Source of the DNA: SIG672 sp045580325
Lineage (GTDB): Bacteria; Bacillota; Clostridia; Oscillospirales; CAG-272
DNA: 64,000 bases
NCBI GenBank assembly: GCA_045580325.1
Contig: JAZNNR010000020.1
Span: 62,001-126,000, forward strand
Direction of reading: 5' to 3'
Position 1 is the first letter of the stretch, and each line of letters opens with the position of its first letter. Below the pieces are notes generated by a model. It was not told the origin of the DNA, made no database searches, and saw nothing but the letters and a program-made list of their open reading frames with translations. Below are positions 30,773-39,625 of this stretch, piece by piece. A program made the translations under genes and the position numbers.

Positions 30773-30871
30773 TTGGTTTATGTGAAAGAATTTTTGTACG
30801 GACTTTTTATCGCATATATCGTGTTTCTTATAGCAGCCTTCGTGATGATGAGATATTTTGCGATATTGTAA
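30773..30871 (+). CDS. Possible small single-span membrane protein (32 residues)
   Basis: TTG start at 30773 with AAAGGAG (30757-30763) nine bases upstream; the peptide is a short basic/aromatic leader (VYVKEFLYG) and one hydrophobic helix (LFIAYIVFLIAAFVMMRYF). The same frame can also start at ATG 30740 (43 residues), without a good ribosome site. It lies in the 340-base gap between the CE2-like and the pseudouridine synthase genes, on the strand of the latter and 74 bases before it. The rest of the gap holds nothing I can identify. No family is recognised; it may be chance. Confidence 0.35.
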   Translation: MVYVKEFLYGLFIAYIVFLIAAFVMMRYFAIL

Positions 30872-30945
30872 GGATATTAAATCCGATGTAGATGTATTAA
30901 AAGTGTAAATGTAGATATAAATATGGAAGAAAGTGAGCGCACAGT

Positions 30946-31668
30946 ATGTCGGGAAAAACAAATGAAAAGATGCGTCTTGATAAATTTCTCGTTTCAACGG
31001 GAAGCGTTACGAGAAGCGAAGCAATAAAGCTCTGCCGCACAGGAAATGTTACGGTGAACGGACGGGCAGAGAAGGATTCTTCGGTAAAAATAGATCCCGG
31101 AAAGGATACGGTTTTTCTTTGCGGTAAAGAAGTGGAGTACAGAAAATACACTTATATTATGATGAATAAGCCCGAGGGTGTGGTTTCTGCTACCGAGGAC
31201 GGCGACACTACCGTTATAGACCTTCTTCCGCAGGAGCTGAGACGCATAGGACTTTTCCCGTGCGGTAGACTTGATAAGAATACTCACGGCTTCGTGCTTC
31301 TTACCAATAACGGTGAGCTTGCTCACTTTCTTCTTTCGCCAAAGCATCACGTAAAGAAGAAGTACTATTTTGAAACAAAATTTCCTTTGTCCAGTGAAGA
31401 TAAAAACGCGCTTGAGGGCGGCGTAGATATAGGCGGATATATCACAGCACCGTGTGAGGTGGAGATTATAGGCGAAAAGAAGGCGGTAATAACCCTCACG
31501 GAAGGGAAATACCATCAGATAAAGCTGATGCTTGCGGCGGTACATAATCAGGTTATCTACCTTAAAAGAATATCCTTTGCCGATATAGCCCTTGACAGCA
31601 CGCTCGAAGAGGGTTCTTGGCGATATCTGTCGGATAGCGAGATAGAGATTCTCGAAAGACGTTTTTAA
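30946..31668 (+). CDS. Pseudouridine synthase, RsuA/RluB family
   Basis: 240 residues. N-terminal S4 RNA-binding domain (MRLDKFLVSTGSVTRSEAIK, residues ~8-27), then the catalytic domain with GRLDKNTHGFVLLTNNGEL, where Asp is the catalytic residue, and the family end GKYHQIKLMLAAVHNQVIYL. KxxGxVSA is seen as NKPEGVVSATED. It isomerises a uridine in 16S (RsuA-like) or 23S (RluB-like) rRNA; the length and motif spacing fit RsuA, without certainty. It is a single gene. Confidence 0.9.
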   Translation: MSGKTNEKMRLDKFLVSTGSVTRSEAIKLCRTGNVTVNGRAEKDSSVKIDPGKDTVFLCGKEVEYRKYTYIMMNKPEGVVSATEDGDTTVIDLLPQELRRIGLFPCGRLDKNTHGFVLLTNNGELAHFLLSPKHHVKKKYYFETKFPLSSEDKNALEGGVDIGGYITAPCEVEIIGEKKAVITLTEGKYHQIKLMLAAVHNQVIYLKRISFADIALDSTLEEGSWRYLSDSEIEILERRF

Positions 31669-31858
31669 TAAATTAAAACAAGAGTCTTTTTGAAAGGCAT
31701 AGAGAGGGTTTTAAATTAGGAGATTTGTACATATGTTACAAATTAAGCCGTTAAATTTTGTAGGATAAACATCTTTAAAAATTCATACTTTTGAGTTATA
31801 ATAGATGCTGTAAAAGGTTTGCAATACGCAGACTTATAATATTTAGGAGGCTATTTAA

Positions 31859-32971
31859 ATGGCAAGTATATCGTTCAGACATCTTTACAAAAAGTATCCG
31901 GGCGGAGTAACAGCCGTATCGGACTTTACTCTTGAAGTTAAGGATAAAGAATTTCTTATTTTCGTTGGTCCTTCGGGATGCGGAAAAACAACCACACTTC
32001 GTATGATCGCGGGTCTTGAAGAGATCACCGAGGGTGAGCTTTTCATCGGAGACCGCCTCGTAAATGATATAGCACCTAAGGATAGAGATATTGCGATGGT
32101 TTTCCAGAACTACGCTCTGTATCCTCATATGACAGTATTTGAAAATATGGCGTTCGGTCTCAGACTCCGCAAGACACCGAAGGAAGAGATCAAGCGTAAG
32201 GTTGAAGAAGCAGCAAGAATTCTCGACATCACACACCTTCTTGACAGACGTCCGAAGCAGCTTTCGGGTGGTCAGAAGCAGCGTGTTGCGCTCGGACGTG
32301 CAATAGTTCGTAGCCCTAAGGTATTCCTTCTTGACGAGCCGCTTTCCAACCTCGACGCAAAGCTTCGTGCAGCCATGAGAACAGAGCTTACAAAGCTTCA
32401 TAAGAGACTCGGAACAACATTCGTATACGTAACACACGACCAGGTAGAGGCTATGACAATGGCAACCCGTATCGTTGTTATGAAAGACGGTATCATTCAG
32501 CAGGTTGATACACCTCAGAACCTTTACGATTTCCCTGTAAACCTCTTCGTTGCAGGATTTATGGGAACACCTCAGATGAACTTCATCGAGGTAATGGTTA
32601 TGAACAAGAATGGCGAAACATATCTCAGATGGGGTGAAAACAACATCAAGCTTCCCGCAGAAAAGGCTAATGCTCCCGAGCTTAAGGACTACGTCGGCAA
32701 GGAAGTTATCATGGGTATCCGTCCCGAGTGTATCCACGACGAAGAGCGTTATCTCGAAATGTTCAAGGATTCTACACTTGAAGCAACAGTTGACGTTACA
32801 GAGCTTATGGGCGCTGAAATTTATCTCTACCTTACAGCAGAAGAAACAAGCTTCATCGCACGTGTAGCACCTACTTCTCCTGCAAGAAGCGGCGATACCG
32901 TTAAGATTGCTCTTGATTCTTCCAAGATTCACATCTTTGATAAAGATACAGAAAGATGCATCGTTCACTAA
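31859..32971 (+). CDS. msmK: Multiple-sugar ABC transporter ATP-binding protein (MsmK/UgpC type)
   Basis: 370 residues. Walker A GPSGCGKTT, Q-loop, signature LSGGQKQRVALGRAI, Walker B KVFLLDEPLSNLDAK and switch His in YVTHDQVEAM are complete; residues ~235-370 form the TOBE/MalK regulatory domain (GIRPECIHDE). No permease or binding-protein gene is nearby. In Firmicutes one such orphan ATPase (MsmX/MsmK) serves several sugar transporters, which fits the carbohydrate theme here. Codon use is biased toward well-translated codons (AAG, CTT/CTC, GTT), suggesting high expression. GGAGG precedes the ATG. Confidence 0.9.
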   Translation: MASISFRHLYKKYPGGVTAVSDFTLEVKDKEFLIFVGPSGCGKTTTLRMIAGLEEITEGELFIGDRLVNDIAPKDRDIAMVFQNYALYPHMTVFENMAFGLRLRKTPKEEIKRKVEEAARILDITHLLDRRPKQLSGGQKQRVALGRAIVRSPKVFLLDEPLSNLDAKLRAAMRTELTKLHKRLGTTFVYVTHDQVEAMTMATRIVVMKDGIIQQVDTPQNLYDFPVNLFVAGFMGTPQMNFIEVMVMNKNGETYLRWGENNIKLPAEKANAPELKDYVGKEVIMGIRPECIHDEERYLEMFKDSTLEATVDVTELMGAEIYLYLTAEETSFIARVAPTSPARSGDTVKIALDSSKIHIFDKDTERCIVH

Positions 32972-33045
32972 TAGAGTAGAATACGAAGGGATACAATATA
33001 ATTTGTGTCCCTTCTTTAATTTTATACGATATAAGGATAAACCGA

Positions 33046-34095
33046 ATGAAAAAAATAATAGCAGTTGTTTTGGTGCTACTCCTCGCCGCCGCAGCGCCTG
33101 TCGCCGTATTTGCAAAGTCGGAGAGTGAAGCCAAGGACAAAATTATTCCCAAAGCCAAGGTCGAGGCGATGACGGTCCTCGGGGACTCTGTTGCGACAGG
33201 GTACGGACTTGATGGATACAATGAGGAAGGCGGTAACGCCGAAATTCCGTCGTATGCGAATTTGACTGCGGCTTACTACGGTCTGACTCTTGGCGAGAAC
33301 TATTTTAATTACGCCAAAGACGGCGCAACGAGCGCTGATCTTCTCAAAATGCTTTCAAATGAGCTTTCCGAGGAAGAATATGATAATGTCGCAAAGTCGG
33401 ACGTTATAGTCATAAGTATCGGCGGAAATGATATTTTTGAGCTTCTTCTGACATATATGAAAGGATTTTTGAAGCTTGACCAAAACGCAACGCTCAAGCA
33501 GGTGATCACAAAGCTCTCGGAAATGAAAGACGGCGAGCTGAAGGATTTTGAAAAGAAGGCCGACAATTTCTATAAGGATAAAGAAAAAGACCTTAGAGAA
33601 GCGTGCAAAAAAACAGGCGAAAATATTTCGTCTGTTTGTGAACGTTTAAAACAGATAGCACCGAAGGCACAAATATATATTCAAAGCGTTTATAATCCTG
33701 TAAACGAGCTTCCGCAGTATAAAGCGCTTTCGATAGTGAACGCAAATATAGTTTCAAGGCTGATAAATTCCATGAATAATGAAATATTCAGCGTTGCAAA
33801 TAAGAATAAAATGTATACTATCAACGTTTTTGCCGAGCTTTCGGGAAGAAAAGATAGCTGTACGAATATATCTGCCTTTGACGTTCACCCAAATCAGCAC
33901 GGACACGCGATCATAGCAGACGCTTTGCAGGTGAATATAGATAGCGTTTACGATATGCTGAACAATGGCGATCAAAACGAATTTACCGAAGGCAAGTTCC
34001 CGTGGCTGTGGCTCGTAGGAGCGGCGGCGGTGATCTTGCTGGCTGTTCCCGTAACCTTTTTTGTAGTTAAAAAATCATCGGGAATAAAAGAATAA
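33046..34095 (+). CDS. SGNH/GDSL hydrolase with signal peptide and C-terminal membrane anchor
   Basis: 349 residues. A signal peptide (residues 1-24, LLLAAAAPVAVFA), an SGNH domain with VLGDSVATGYGL (nucleophile Ser), VISIGGNDIFELL and DVHPNQHGHAI (catalytic Asp-His), and a final transmembrane helix (WLWLVGAAAVILLAVPVTFF) followed by KK. It is probably a surface lipase/esterase held to the membrane, acting on lipids, acetylated glycans or wall polymers. A Lys/Glu-rich helical insertion (residues ~140-185) is longer than usual. It follows msmK by 74 bases and ends just before a strong terminator. Confidence 0.8.
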   Translation: MKKIIAVVLVLLLAAAAPVAVFAKSESEAKDKIIPKAKVEAMTVLGDSVATGYGLDGYNEEGGNAEIPSYANLTAAYYGLTLGENYFNYAKDGATSADLLKMLSNELSEEEYDNVAKSDVIVISIGGNDIFELLLTYMKGFLKLDQNATLKQVITKLSEMKDGELKDFEKKADNFYKDKEKDLREACKKTGENISSVCERLKQIAPKAQIYIQSVYNPVNELPQYKALSIVNANIVSRLINSMNNEIFSVANKNKMYTINVFAELSGRKDSCTNISAFDVHPNQHGHAIIADALQVNIDSVYDMLNNGDQNEFTEGKFPWLWLVGAAAVILLAVPVTFFVVKKSSGIKE

Positions 34096-34098
34096 AAA

Positions 34099-34138
34099 AT
34101 AATCCTAAGGACACTGAGATCCTTAGGATTTTTTATAT
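34099..34138. terminator. Bidirectional hairpin terminator
   Basis: AATCCTAAGGA (34101-34111) pairs with TCCTTAGGATT (34120-34130), then TTTT. It lies between the convergent SGNH gene (+) and the Cthe_2159-like gene (-). Confidence 0.85.
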
Positions 34139-36876
34139 TACCATTTAGGAGGTCTTCCACCGCCGCCACCATTGGGTCTTTCACCGCCACCGGGCATACC
34201 GTCGCCACCGGGCATACCACCGCCACCGAAGCCGCCGCCGAGGGCATCTGCGCCCGAACTTAATGTTACTTCGCTGCCGCCCTTGACATTTCCGCCGATA
34301 GCATAGCCGCAGTCGTTGAAATTCCCCTCGTAGTCGGCGTTTAATACCATAACGGTATCTTCAATGTTTGATATCATATCACTCATAAAAATGACTCCAA
34401 TACTTCCGTAGAGCGGTGAAGTGAGCGCACATATGACATCCCCGCTTCCGTTTGTAAACGCAATCGTTTTGCCCTCAGATAAAGATCCGCAGTATGTGTT
34501 GTAGACGTAATCTCCGTCGATATTGCCTATAACGTCTTCGCCCCACATTGATCCCGAGCTTGCAACACCGATCACAGTACCGCCTGAATATTTTATGCCG
34601 TACTGACTGTCAATACAAGAATTTCCTCCATTTGCAGGACCGATAATAATAGTCGTACCGCCGCTGAAAACCGTGTCGCCATTTGAGTCAAATACGTCGC
34701 CGAGCCCGATGGCGTATATAAATCCGCCGTTTATAGTTATTCTGTGCTCTTCGTAATTTGAAGAGCCGACAGAGCCGCCCGTGTTGAAACCGTCATCAGA
34801 TGCACTTATATATATGCTTCCGCCGTTTACAATTATAGAAGCCTTTGACTCAATAGCTTCGGTTGCCTTACTTATAATAATGTTAGTACCGTCGGAAACT
34901 GTTATATTTCCGTGAGCTGCAATACCTTTGCCCGAGGAAGAAGAAATGTTGATCGTGCCGCCCGATATTTCGGTCTGACCGATAGAATGTATGGAATGTC
35001 CGGTAGATGCCGTAGTAATAATTCCGCCTGTAATAAGAAGATTTCCGTCGGATTTCAGTGCTTTCGAGCTTGCGTAGTTACTTGAACTTGTGTTGCTGTT
35101 GTTGTCAGAAGGTCTTCCACCGCCGAAACCACCGCCAAAACCAGCGTTTCCCGAAGAAGCGACCTTGCCTGTGGTGGTCGCACTTATAGAGCCTCCGCTG
35201 ATAGTAAGACTCTCGTGTGCGGCAATAGCATCTCCGAGTGCTTCAAGAACTAAAACTCCGCCCGAAACAGATATCTTGCCCGATGCATCGTCGTTTTTGA
35301 TAACGTCAGCTCCCGATTTTGCATTTATAGAGCCGCCGCTTATAATTATTTCGCCACTTGTCTTGATAGACGCTTCAAGCGTGTCGGCTAGGAAGCTTCC
35401 ACCGCTTATCTTGATGTTACCGACGGCTTTCATACCTTTTTGCGAGATTTCTTCGCCATTTTCGTCTTTAAGAGCCTCGCCGCCCGAGCCTCCACCTGAA
35501 ACTATGTTGACCTGGGCAAAATGCGAAATTGTGATGTTGCCGTCAGCCTGAATTCCGTCCCAATATGCCTCAGTGGATACCTTTCCGCCGCTTAGTGTAA
35601 CGTTGCCGTTAGCATTTGCCGAAAGTCCGAGTGAAGATTTTATGCCGTCCTCTGAGGCTTTTATCTCTACGCTTCCGCCGCTGATGTAAAGAGAATATCC
35701 CGATTTGATCCCGTCACTTTTAGAGTCTATAACGATAGAACCGCCGTTTTGACGAAAAATGTATTCGGCATCTATTCCGTCGCCCGAAGTATCAAGAACA
35801 AGCGAACCTCCGTTTATAAGAAATTCTCCGCTTCTTTCGACGTAAAGGTCGCTGCTGTCCGTATCGCCCTTGCATTTTATAGCGTCGCCACCTGAAGTTA
35901 TACTGATATTTCCGCCGTTTACAGTAAGAGAATCCTTGACGCAGATGCCGTGAGAAGCTGACTTAATAGCGATCTCGCCGCCGTCTATGGTCATATCCTT
36001 TGTGTTGTATATACCTTCGTGATAAGAATCAATAGTAAGCTTACCGCTGCCGTTTATAGTCAGATCGGCGGATTTTACGTTTATTGCGCCGCCTAAGAGA
36101 TTACCCTCTGCGTCCGAAATAAAGTTTTCCGAATCGGGCATAAGCGTTATCGTAAGACTCTCACCCTTGATACAGTTTATGGGAGGGGAGCTACCGTTAA
36201 AAGATAAACTCGCAGACATTAGTAAAAGAGTTACGTTCTGATCGGGCGCGTTGATAACAATTTGTGCGTTGTCGGCACTTTGACTGACGAGATATATTCC
36301 GCCGCTGGTTATCGTATAAGCTTCGCCGTCAGAAAGGGAAGAAAGATCAACGCTTGTAGCATCGGAAGTTTTGTAAAGATATCCGCTTACCGTGACGTCT
36401 GATGCAGGCATAGCGGCGGGAAGATTTGTCCAACCGCTGAAAAGATATTCTTCGCTGTCATAATCGACGGTAGGTGGAGTGATATTTTCACCGAAAAAGA
36501 TTTCCTCGCTTCTAATTATCTCCCCGTCGAGTTTGAATGTGAGCTTGTAGCTTTTAAGCTGTAAAACTGCATTTAAAATAAGATTTTCGGCAGGCATTAC
36601 TTCAGGAAGCTCGCGGTCCCAAGAAATGAAATCATAGCCTGCGATGACAGGATCTTGCGGATAAGATAGCTTGTCGCCTGCTTCGTGTGTTTCGGAAAAA
36701 TAAATTTGTTCATTCACCATAAAGGATACGGTGTAGGAGCTTGAAGCTTGAAGATCATCAGTGCTTTTAGGAAGAGTTATTTCACCTTTTGACTTGCAGG
36801 CACTCAAAATGAGGGAAAGGATGAGTAAAATAGATAAAGCTATCAAAAACGAACGCTTTGGTGTGCTGTGTTTCAT
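34138..36876 (-). CDS. Cell-surface lipoprotein with InlB-type repeats and Cthe_2159-like beta-helix (carbohydrate-binding)
   Basis: 912 residues. Lipobox ILSAC (Cys27). Residues ~50-170 contain two InlB B-type repeats (HEAGDKLSYPQDPVIAGYDF; PPTVDYDSEEYLFSGW). From ~175 to ~860 runs a long beta-helix of repeats such as GGEIAIKSASHGICVKD, GGNISITSGGDAIKCKG and GGSLVLDTSGDGIDAE, which is the DUF4353/Cthe_2159 pattern described in Clostridium thermocellum as a polygalacturonate-binding protein. The end is a Gly/Pro/Met-rich tail (GGGGMPGGDGMPGG). It probably binds pectin-like polysaccharide at the cell surface. Single-gene unit; repeats flank its upstream side. Confidence 0.8.
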   Translation of the reverse strand: MKHSTPKRSFLIALSILLILSLILSACKSKGEITLPKSTDDLQASSSYTVSFMVNEQIYFSETHEAGDKLSYPQDPVIAGYDFISWDRELPEVMPAENLILNAVLQLKSYKLTFKLDGEIIRSEEIFFGENITPPTVDYDSEEYLFSGWTNLPAAMPASDVTVSGYLYKTSDATSVDLSSLSDGEAYTITSGGIYLVSQSADNAQIVINAPDQNVTLLLMSASLSFNGSSPPINCIKGESLTITLMPDSENFISDAEGNLLGGAINVKSADLTINGSGKLTIDSYHEGIYNTKDMTIDGGEIAIKSASHGICVKDSLTVNGGNISITSGGDAIKCKGDTDSSDLYVERSGEFLINGGSLVLDTSGDGIDAEYIFRQNGGSIVIDSKSDGIKSGYSLYISGGSVEIKASEDGIKSSLGLSANANGNVTLSGGKVSTEAYWDGIQADGNITISHFAQVNIVSGGGSGGEALKDENGEEISQKGMKAVGNIKISGGSFLADTLEASIKTSGEIIISGGSINAKSGADVIKNDDASGKISVSGGVLVLEALGDAIAAHESLTISGGSISATTTGKVASSGNAGFGGGFGGGRPSDNNSNTSSSNYASSKALKSDGNLLITGGIITTASTGHSIHSIGQTEISGGTINISSSSGKGIAAHGNITVSDGTNIIISKATEAIESKASIIVNGGSIYISASDDGFNTGGSVGSSNYEEHRITINGGFIYAIGLGDVFDSNGDTVFSGGTTIIIGPANGGNSCIDSQYGIKYSGGTVIGVASSGSMWGEDVIGNIDGDYVYNTYCGSLSEGKTIAFTNGSGDVICALTSPLYGSIGVIFMSDMISNIEDTVMVLNADYEGNFNDCGYAIGGNVKGGSEVTLSSGADALGGGFGGGGMPGGDGMPGGGERPNGGGGGRPPKW

Positions 36877-36900
36877 AAAATTTCCTTTATTATTTATTAA

Positions 36901-37056
36901 AGTTATTTGGGGGTTGCCCCAAACCTCATTTAAGGAACTTTTTCAAAAGTTCCTTAAAAATCCTCAAAACTTCTCTAAAAAAGAGTCCCTTTTTCAGAAA
37001 AGTTTTTGAAGTGAGTGCAAACCGACGGCAAAACCGTCGCTTAGAGGAAACTTTTT
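36901..37056. repeat. Dispersed hairpin-rich repeat upstream of the Cthe_2159-like gene
   Basis: The 36877-37056 gap holds nested inverted repeats: GGGGTTGCCCC near 36911, AAGGAACTTTTTCAAAAGTTCCTT near 36936-36959 and CGACGGCAAAACCGTCG near 37023-37039. It is related to the elements at 3.3, 39.6 and 46.7 kb. No gene is seen. Confidence 0.65.
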
Positions 37057-37074
37057 TCAAAAAGTTTCCTTTGC
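36996..37074. repeat. 79-base dispersed repeat, copy 1
   Basis: Matches 39626-39704 at 78 of 79 positions by eye. It contains CGACGGCAAAACCGTCG and AGGAAACTTTTTTCAAAAAGTTTCCT hairpins. This copy runs 18 bases into the 3' end of the yhaM gene, supplying its last codons (KETF) and stop. Confidence 0.85.
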
Positions 37075-38010
37075 GGCAGGCTTGTAGATGCGAGTTCCCT
37101 CGAGAACGTGTATAGGATCAGAGAAAGAGTCCTCGCTCGTTTTGTTAAGAGCTTCCTCATATATGTACATACGGGAGTCGATGAGGTCGATGCAGTGGAC
37201 CGCATAAGCCTCGGCGGTAGCAGGTACCGAGATAGCACCAAACTCACGCGAGCCGTGATGTGATGCGATTATGTGAGTGAGACAACGCACCTTTTCCTCG
37301 CTCGTGCCGAGCTTTTCGGCATATTTTTTAACCATTTCAATGCCGAGGAATGCGTGTCCGAATAAATATCCGTCCTTGGTGTACTCGGTAATGCCCATTT
37401 CGTCGGTCGAAAGCTCAATAAGCTTGCCAATGTCGTGAAGAAGAACACCCGCTATGAGCATATCGCGGTTAAGAACTCCGTAAGTATCGGCAGATGCGCT
37501 TGCCATTTTGACCATTCGAGCCACGTGCCAGAGAAGCTCGCCCACCTTGTTGTGATGCACCGACTTTGCGGCACTTTGCCAAAGGAGCTTGTCCTTGTTG
37601 TCCACGTAAATTTCCTTTATAAGCGCCGAAAGCTCGGTGTCAGCCATCTTGTCTATCTTTGATAAGCAGAATTCGTAAAGCGTTTCGGGCGGTATCTGGG
37701 AGGAGGGAATGAAATCGGTCAGCGATATTCCTTCGGAAGGGTAGGACGGACGGATACGCTCTACCGTGTAGCTCATTTTGCCGTTGTAGGGCTTGCCTTC
37801 GAGCGTTACGTAAGCGATCTCCTTGGCAGAAACCTCGAGAGCATCGATTGACGTGTCCCACATGTTAGCGGAAAGATTTTCGCTGCCGTCGGTGAAGATA
37901 AAAGTAAGAAAAGTACTTCCGTTGCGCGCGGTCTTTGTCTGTATTTCTTTAATAAGAAGGAAAAGCTCGAAGCTTCCTCCTGCGAGTTCAGATATTTTGC
38001 TGATTCTCAT
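37057..38010 (-). CDS. yhaM: 3'-5' exoribonuclease YhaM-like protein (OB-fold plus HD domain)
   Basis: 317 residues from ATG 38010 (AAAGGAA eight bases upstream; the longer frame to 38064 lacks such a site). Residues ~10-90 form an OB-fold nucleic-acid domain (LFLLIKEIQTKTARNGSTFL). Residues ~140-300 form an HD metal-dependent domain with VKLLWHVARM-like start, LLHDIGKLIEL (HD), FGHAFLGIEM and CLTHIIASHHGSREFG. YhaM trims RNA 3' ends in Gram-positive bacteria. The last four residues and the stop lie within a dispersed repeat, so the gene end has been reshaped by repeat insertion or spread. Confidence 0.85.
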   Translation of the reverse strand: MRISKISELAGGSFELFLLIKEIQTKTARNGSTFLTFIFTDGSENLSANMWDTSIDALEVSAKEIAYVTLEGKPYNGKMSYTVERIRPSYPSEGISLTDFIPSSQIPPETLYEFCLSKIDKMADTELSALIKEIYVDNKDKLLWQSAAKSVHHNKVGELLWHVARMVKMASASADTYGVLNRDMLIAGVLLHDIGKLIELSTDEMGITEYTKDGYLFGHAFLGIEMVKKYAEKLGTSEEKVRCLTHIIASHHGSREFGAISVPATAEAYAVHCIDLIDSRMYIYEEALNKTSEDSFSDPIHVLEGTRIYKPAAKETF

Positions 38011-38108
38011 ATGGTTTGTTCCTTTCAAGTGTGAGTTCTTTATTTGTAGGGGACTTAGATACAAACCAACACCTGTGGTGTCGGCTGGTGCCCCGTTTCT
38101 TTGTCTTG

Positions 38109-38134
38109 TAGGGGACGGCGCCCTCGACGTCCCG
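38109..38134. repeat. GGGACG palindromic repeat, copy 1
   Basis: TAGGGGACGGCGCCCTCGAC then GTCCCG. The ends GGGACG/CGTCCC pair. Two further copies are at 39532-39557 and 39589-39614; a diverged one lies near 38047-38095. The 38011-38474 gap also holds the promoters of the next gene. Confidence 0.75.
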
Positions 38135-38262
38135 CGTTCCTAACTTCCACTCACCCCATTATACCACAAAAAAACGAAATGTGTGCGATTTTTGTAAAAA
38201 AACTAAAATTTGTCTATTTTAACTCCCCAAAAACACATATAAGATGAAAAACGAAAAAACTT

Positions 38263-38394
38263 TTGACAAAAGATGAATAAAAAACATATACTGTACAAAT
38301 GCCACAAAAAGAGGAGCAGTGATTGGAGCATAATTAACAAAAAACAACGCGCATATAAAAAACGATTGACAAAAAACAAAAAAGATGGTATAAT
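38263..38394 (+). promoter_or_regulatory. Tandem promoters and leader of the CPECG lipoprotein gene
   Basis: Two good sigma-A promoters: TTGACA 38263-38268 / TATACT 38287-38292 (18-base spacer) and TTGACA 38366-38371 / TATAAT 38389-38394 (17-base spacer). The second leaves a leader of about 75 bases before the start codon, ending in TTTGGAGGAAC. This implies strong expression. Confidence 0.75.
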
Positions 38395-38474
38395 AATACC
38401 GAACATAAGGAGGGGCGCCATATTCGCTTCTCAAAACTAATTAAATTTCTAACATTTATTTGGAGGAACTAAAA

Positions 38475-39413
38475 ATGAAGAATATTCTTATAAGAATTCT
38501 TGCTTGTGTTCTCGTTCTCACAATGGTATTTGCTTTTGTAGCATGCCAGGAAGAAAAACCCGATGACGACGATACCACACAGACACCTGGAGACGATCCC
38601 AAACCCGATCCTAAGCCCGATCCCGATCCCGATCCTGAAACTTGCCCTGAATGCGGCAACGCTCTCGACGACTGCACATGCGGAGAAGTAGTACTCTGCC
38701 CTGAATGCGGCAATCCTGAAGACGAATGCACATGCGTTCTCGAAGAGTACACACCTTTCACCGTTCCCAGCGCAAGCGTAGTTTACGGCGAAACAGTCGA
38801 TACACTTACATTTAACGATGTAAACGGTCTGTGGGAAGTTGTTACTGAAGAAGGCGACGATAAGGGCGCAGTTTACTCTGTTTCCGGCTCAGCTATCGCT
38901 GTTGTTGACGGCGTAGACTTCACAAAAGCAAGCAAGATCACCATCTCTGCTGACATCAAGACACCCTCGGGTTCTAATACAGACTGCGGATTCGTTCTCG
39001 ACCTCTGGCTTGATACTGAATCTTCTATCTTCGGATGGGAACAGGAATACATTTCCTACATGTTCATGTATATGAACGGTGCAAACACAATCATGTCTAA
39101 GCTCGGAGCTGTAAGCATCGGTGCTGACGCAGGTTGGGGTGCATTCGATTCTTGGTGGCAGAACTCTGCTTCGTATAACGTTGTATACACAGACTATGAA
39201 GCAGTTCTCGAATTCCAGAACGACGAATACATCAACCTCAAGGTTGAGTATGATTGCGAAAACGAAGTTTACACAATCTTCTACAACGACGTAGCAGTTG
39301 AATCTGCTGACTTCGATGCAAGAATCTTTGCTAACGAAGGCGATAACGCTGTTGGTCTCCGTACAAACGGCGCTAACATCTACTACAAGAACATCAATAT
39401 CGTAGTTGAATAA
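38475..39413 (+). CDS. Highly expressed lipoprotein with paired CPECGN motifs and a C-terminal beta-sandwich domain
   Basis: 312 residues from ATG 38475 (GGAGG eight bases upstream; an ATG at 38460 precedes this site). Lipobox FVAC (Cys24), a Pro/Asp linker (PKPDPKPDPDPDPE), then two short repeats ending in C-x-C: CPECGNALDDCTC and CPECGNPEDECTC, which could each hold a zinc ion or form disulfides. Residues ~95-312 are a beta-rich domain (TISADIKTPSGSNTDCGFVL; NDEYINLKVEYDCENEVYTI) of LamG/concanavalin-like type, likely sugar-binding. Codon use (AAC, TAC, CTC, GTT) is more biased than in neighbours, in agreement with the strong promoters. Function unknown. Confidence 0.75.
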   Translation: MKNILIRILACVLVLTMVFAFVACQEEKPDDDDTTQTPGDDPKPDPKPDPDPDPETCPECGNALDDCTCGEVVLCPECGNPEDECTCVLEEYTPFTVPSASVVYGETVDTLTFNDVNGLWEVVTEEGDDKGAVYSVSGSAIAVVDGVDFTKASKITISADIKTPSGSNTDCGFVLDLWLDTESSIFGWEQEYISYMFMYMNGANTIMSKLGAVSIGADAGWGAFDSWWQNSASYNVVYTDYEAVLEFQNDEYINLKVEYDCENEVYTIFYNDVAVESADFDARIFANEGDNAVGLRTNGANIYYKNINIVVE

Positions 39414-39462
39414 TTTAATTACAGGATTATATAAATATAATATTGTAATTTAAATAAAAACT

Positions 39463-39498
39463 CCTCTCGTACAATATGGGTACGAGAGGGGTTTTCTT
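39463..39498 (+). terminator. Terminator of the CPECG lipoprotein gene
   Basis: CCTCTCGTAC (39463-39472) pairs with GTACGAGAGG (39480-39489), followed by GGTTTTCTTTTT. Confidence 0.75.
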
Positions 39499-39531
39499 TT
39501 TAGTTGTAAGGCTGTGCTGTAATATTATTTG

Positions 39532-39557
39532 TAGGGGACGGCGTCCTCGACGCCCCG
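39532..39557. repeat. GGGACG palindromic repeat, copy 2
   Basis: TAGGGGACGGCGTCCTCGAC then GCCCCG; same element as 38109-38134 with two differences. It lies in the 304-base gap 39414-39717, where no gene is seen; an inverted repeat CTCTCGTACAATATGGGTACGAGAGG at about 39463-39489 is a likely terminator of the lipoprotein gene. Confidence 0.75.
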
Positions 39558-39588
39558 TGCTCCTTGTCTGTATCTTAAAAAATATCGG

Positions 39589-39614
39589 TAGGGGACGGCG
39601 CCTTTGACGTCCCG
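39589..39614. repeat. GGGACG palindromic repeat, copy 3
   Basis: TAGGGGACGGCGCCTTTGAC then GTCCCG. It lies 12 bases before the second copy of the 79-base repeat, so the two repeat families cluster. Confidence 0.75.
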
Positions 39615-39625
39615 CTTTCCCTTTA

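Noticed and set aside
30679..30891. A 70-residue frame in the gap before the pseudouridine synthase gene
   Set aside because: No ribosome site and composition unlike protein; the overlapping TTG frame at 30773 is the better candidate.
31796..33115. A 439-residue minus-strand open frame across the sugar-ABC ATPase gene
   Set aside because: Opposite to a complete MsmK-type gene with promoter-side ribosome site; composition is typical of a shadow frame.
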